Origin: a virus
IMG/VR virus record: IMGVR_UViG_3300046808_000420
Location: 1 to 34,726 of that record
Reading direction: 5' to 3' (one strand)
DNA: 34,726 nucleotides
The position numbers were made by a program, and so were the translations under genes. Of the stretch, positions 33,778-34,726 are shown in pieces. The notes under the pieces are model-generated. The model searched no databases, had not been told where the DNA came from, and saw nothing but the letters and a program-made list of their open reading frames with translations. Within the stretch, counting starts at the first letter, position 1; each line of letters begins with the position of its first letter.

Positions 33778-33966
33778 TTACCAGAGTTCGTAGGGTTCAG
33801 AGTAATATTCGATCACGTCTTGAAATTCAGCAAAGCGATTTAACGCTTTTGCTTTCATTCCAGGATCCATGAAATCATAATAGAACCCCAGAGCACACTT
33901 CGAACGGGTTTCAGGTTGGGCAAGAACACGATCACGCTCTGCCTGGACTTCTTGGATTGTACGCAT
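33778..33966 (-). CDS. Small hypothetical protein (62 aa)
   Basis: Begins MRTIQEVQAERDRVLAQPET and contains LGFYYDFMDPGMKAKALNRF; helical, with no domain recognised. The open frame reaches 34053 but would then start inside the cassette-F promoter region, so the ATG at 33966 is used. No ribosome site precedes it, and a non-ATG start further upstream cannot be excluded. Function unknown. Confidence 0.6.
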   Translation of the reverse strand: MRTIQEVQAERDRVLAQPETRSKCALGFYYDFMDPGMKAKALNRFAEFQDVIEYYSEPYELW

Positions 33967-34048
33967 GATCGATTTAGCAATTGGGTTGGGGTGAGCAGAC
34001 CACAACTCTGCTCTTGGGGGGTCCTCCTTCCTCCCCCCTGGTATCTTC

Positions 34049-34086
34049 ATCATATCCCCTCAGGGGACCTTGACGGGTTTTTCAGC
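34049..34086 (-). promoter_or_regulatory. Promoter/stem-loop cassette F
   Basis: Box GCTGAAAA (34079-34086), 24-nt spacer with a TCCCC/GGGGA stem and TGA loop, -10 TATGAT (34049-34054), then GATGAAGATACCAGGGGGGA. It begins about 17 nt after the stop of the 101-residue gene. The leader to the 62-residue gene is long (83 nt). Confidence 0.8.
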
Positions 34087-34103
34087 GATTCTGCAGCATA
34101 TCT

Positions 34104-34409
34104 TCACACTCCGTAGATCTTCACACTTTGATCGACAAAGAACGCTTCAAATTCATGCTCTTGCACGTGATCTTTGCAGTAACCTACACTCCAATCCGAA
34201 GTCTTACCTTCGAGTGCAACTTCATCTTCAATATGCCAGAAATCTTTATCATAAGAGATCAGCACTTGATAAAAGTAACGACCGGAATCCAGAATGTCGT
34301 TGAATGCAATACGTGCTTCGAATTCATCAGCATAATCAAACTGATCATTCCAGACACTATCATCAACTGCAAGGAATCCTGCGCCAACGATCACGAAACG
34401 CTCAGACAT
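34104..34409 (-). CDS. Acidic hypothetical protein (101 aa)
   Basis: Begins MSERFVIVGAGFLAVDDSVW and is rich in Asp, Glu and aromatic residues, with an internal FDYADEFEARIAFNDILDSG helix and YFYQVLISYDKDFWHIEDE strands. VIVGAGF superficially resembles a nucleotide-binding GxGxxG loop, but it lacks the third Gly and the protein is too short for a Rossmann enzyme. The ATG at 34409 lies 25 nt from the -10 box of cassette G; the open frame to 34445 runs into the promoter. Strong acidity would fit a small inhibitor or DNA mimic, which is a guess. Confidence 0.7.
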   Translation of the reverse strand: MSERFVIVGAGFLAVDDSVWNDQFDYADEFEARIAFNDILDSGRYFYQVLISYDKDFWHIEDEVALEGKTSDWSVGYCKDHVQEHEFEAFFVDQSVKIYGV

Positions 34410-34433
34410 GGTGTGGGTCTCTTGAGTAATTTC

Positions 34434-34471
34434 ATCATACGGCACCAGATGCCCCTAGAAGGGTTTTCAGC
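34434..34471 (-). promoter_or_regulatory. Promoter/stem-loop cassette G
   Basis: Box GCTGAAAA (34464-34471), 24-nt spacer with two short hairpins (CCCT/AGGG and GGCA/TGCC), -10 TATGAT (34434-34439), leader GATGAAATTACTCAAGAG as in cassette E. It begins 3 nt after the stop of the partial gene at the window end. Confidence 0.78.
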
Positions 34472-34474
34472 ACA

Positions 34475-34726
34475 TCAGCTGCCGCACAGCATCATCCGTG
34501 CAGCACGACCGCTGTTATACGTCCAAAGAACGGCAGATGCGAATCGATTCTTTACATCTTCACCATTAACTTCCCACCATAGTTGTACAGCAGCGACTGC
34601 ATCTTTGGAGAACGTGTATACCTTACGAAGAAATGCAATTATATCATCACCATGCTCATTCCAGAATTTACGAATAGAGCTATACACAAAGATTACAGTT
34701 GCAACAACAATAGCAACTAGTTCAGC
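34475..34726 (-). CDS. Membrane-anchored small protein (5' end outside window)
   Basis: The frame is open to the window edge, so the start lies beyond 34726. The visible 83 residues begin with a hydrophobic segment (LVAIVVATVIFVYSS) that should span a membrane. A soluble, charged and helical tail follows (RKFWNEHGDDIIAFLRKVYT, then AVAAVQLWWEVNGEDVKNRF). A GTG at 34687 is in frame but lies inside the membrane segment and is an unlikely start. Function unknown. Its stop is followed immediately by cassette G. Confidence 0.68.
   Translation of the reverse strand, partial: AELVAIVVATVIFVYSSIRKFWNEHGDDIIAFLRKVYTFSKDAVAAVQLWWEVNGEDVKNRFASAVLWTYNSGRAARMMLCGS

Noticed and set aside
34104-34409. Rossmann-type enzyme from VIVGAGF
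   Set aside because: The loop lacks the full GxGxxG pattern and the protein is only 101 residues with an acidic tail.
31250-34471. Reading the seven repeats as a CRISPR array or insertion sequence
   Set aside because: The copies are 350 nt or more apart with different genes between, have no constant-length spacers, no transposase and no target duplications. Promoter cassettes explain them better.
31250-34471. Reading GCTGAAAA as a T4 MotA box of middle promoters
   Set aside because: The MotA box (core TGCTT) sits near -30, whereas this box is centred near -40 with a hairpin between. The sequence also does not match, and MotA is not known from cyanophages.

Overview
The window is part of a lytic T4-like myovirus genome, most probably a cyanophage of marine or freshwater Synechococcus/Prochlorococcus. 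Every supported gene reads on the minus strand, so transcription runs from high to low coordinates. The T4 homologues were recognised from sequence similarity and gene order. The cyanophage assignment rests on the cyanophage-type versions of gp13, gp14, gp8 and the DUF4815 protein, on the very large GSGY-repeat structural proteins, and on a cyanobacterial-type AbrB (CyAbrB) domain. No photosynthesis genes lie in the window, so the host is inferred.

Region 1 (1-28795) is the late virion module in canonical T4 order: gp25, gp6, a 4365-residue gp7-like giant, gp8, a 2595-residue DUF4815 protein in the place of T4 genes 9-12/wac, two small genes, gp13, gp14, gp15 and the start of gp16. Together they encode the baseplate wedge, probable fibres or adhesins, the neck, the tail-sheath terminator and the small terminase subunit. 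Gene ends overlap or lie a few bases apart. TATAAATA-like late promoter motifs sit 20-22 nt before the starts of gp15, gp8, gp25 and a 92-residue gene. Two repeated sequence modules recur in several of these otherwise unrelated proteins.

Region 2 (28832-30448) links the late module to the accessory region. It holds a 92-residue unknown gene, a strong terminator, a 46-residue very basic protein, a GT-A-type glycosyltransferase with a near-consensus sigma-70 promoter, and a structured gap of about 330 nt.

Region 3 (30449-34726) is a hyperplastic accessory region of 15 small genes. They are packed into seven short transcription units, plus one gene that continues past the window end. Each of the seven units begins with a copy of the same intergenic cassette: a GCTGAAAA box, a G/C-rich dyad whose sequence differs between copies, and a TATGAT-like -10 box exactly 24-25 nt from the first box. 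This closely resembles the promoter-early stem-loop (PeSL) cassettes of T4-type coliphages, but has its own sequence and no recognisable -35 hexamer. Products include a CyAbrB-ArdA fusion (a probable anti-restriction protein), a small lipoprotein, a membrane-anchored protein and many unknowns. The cassette family and the CyAbrB-ArdA fusion are the most notable observations.
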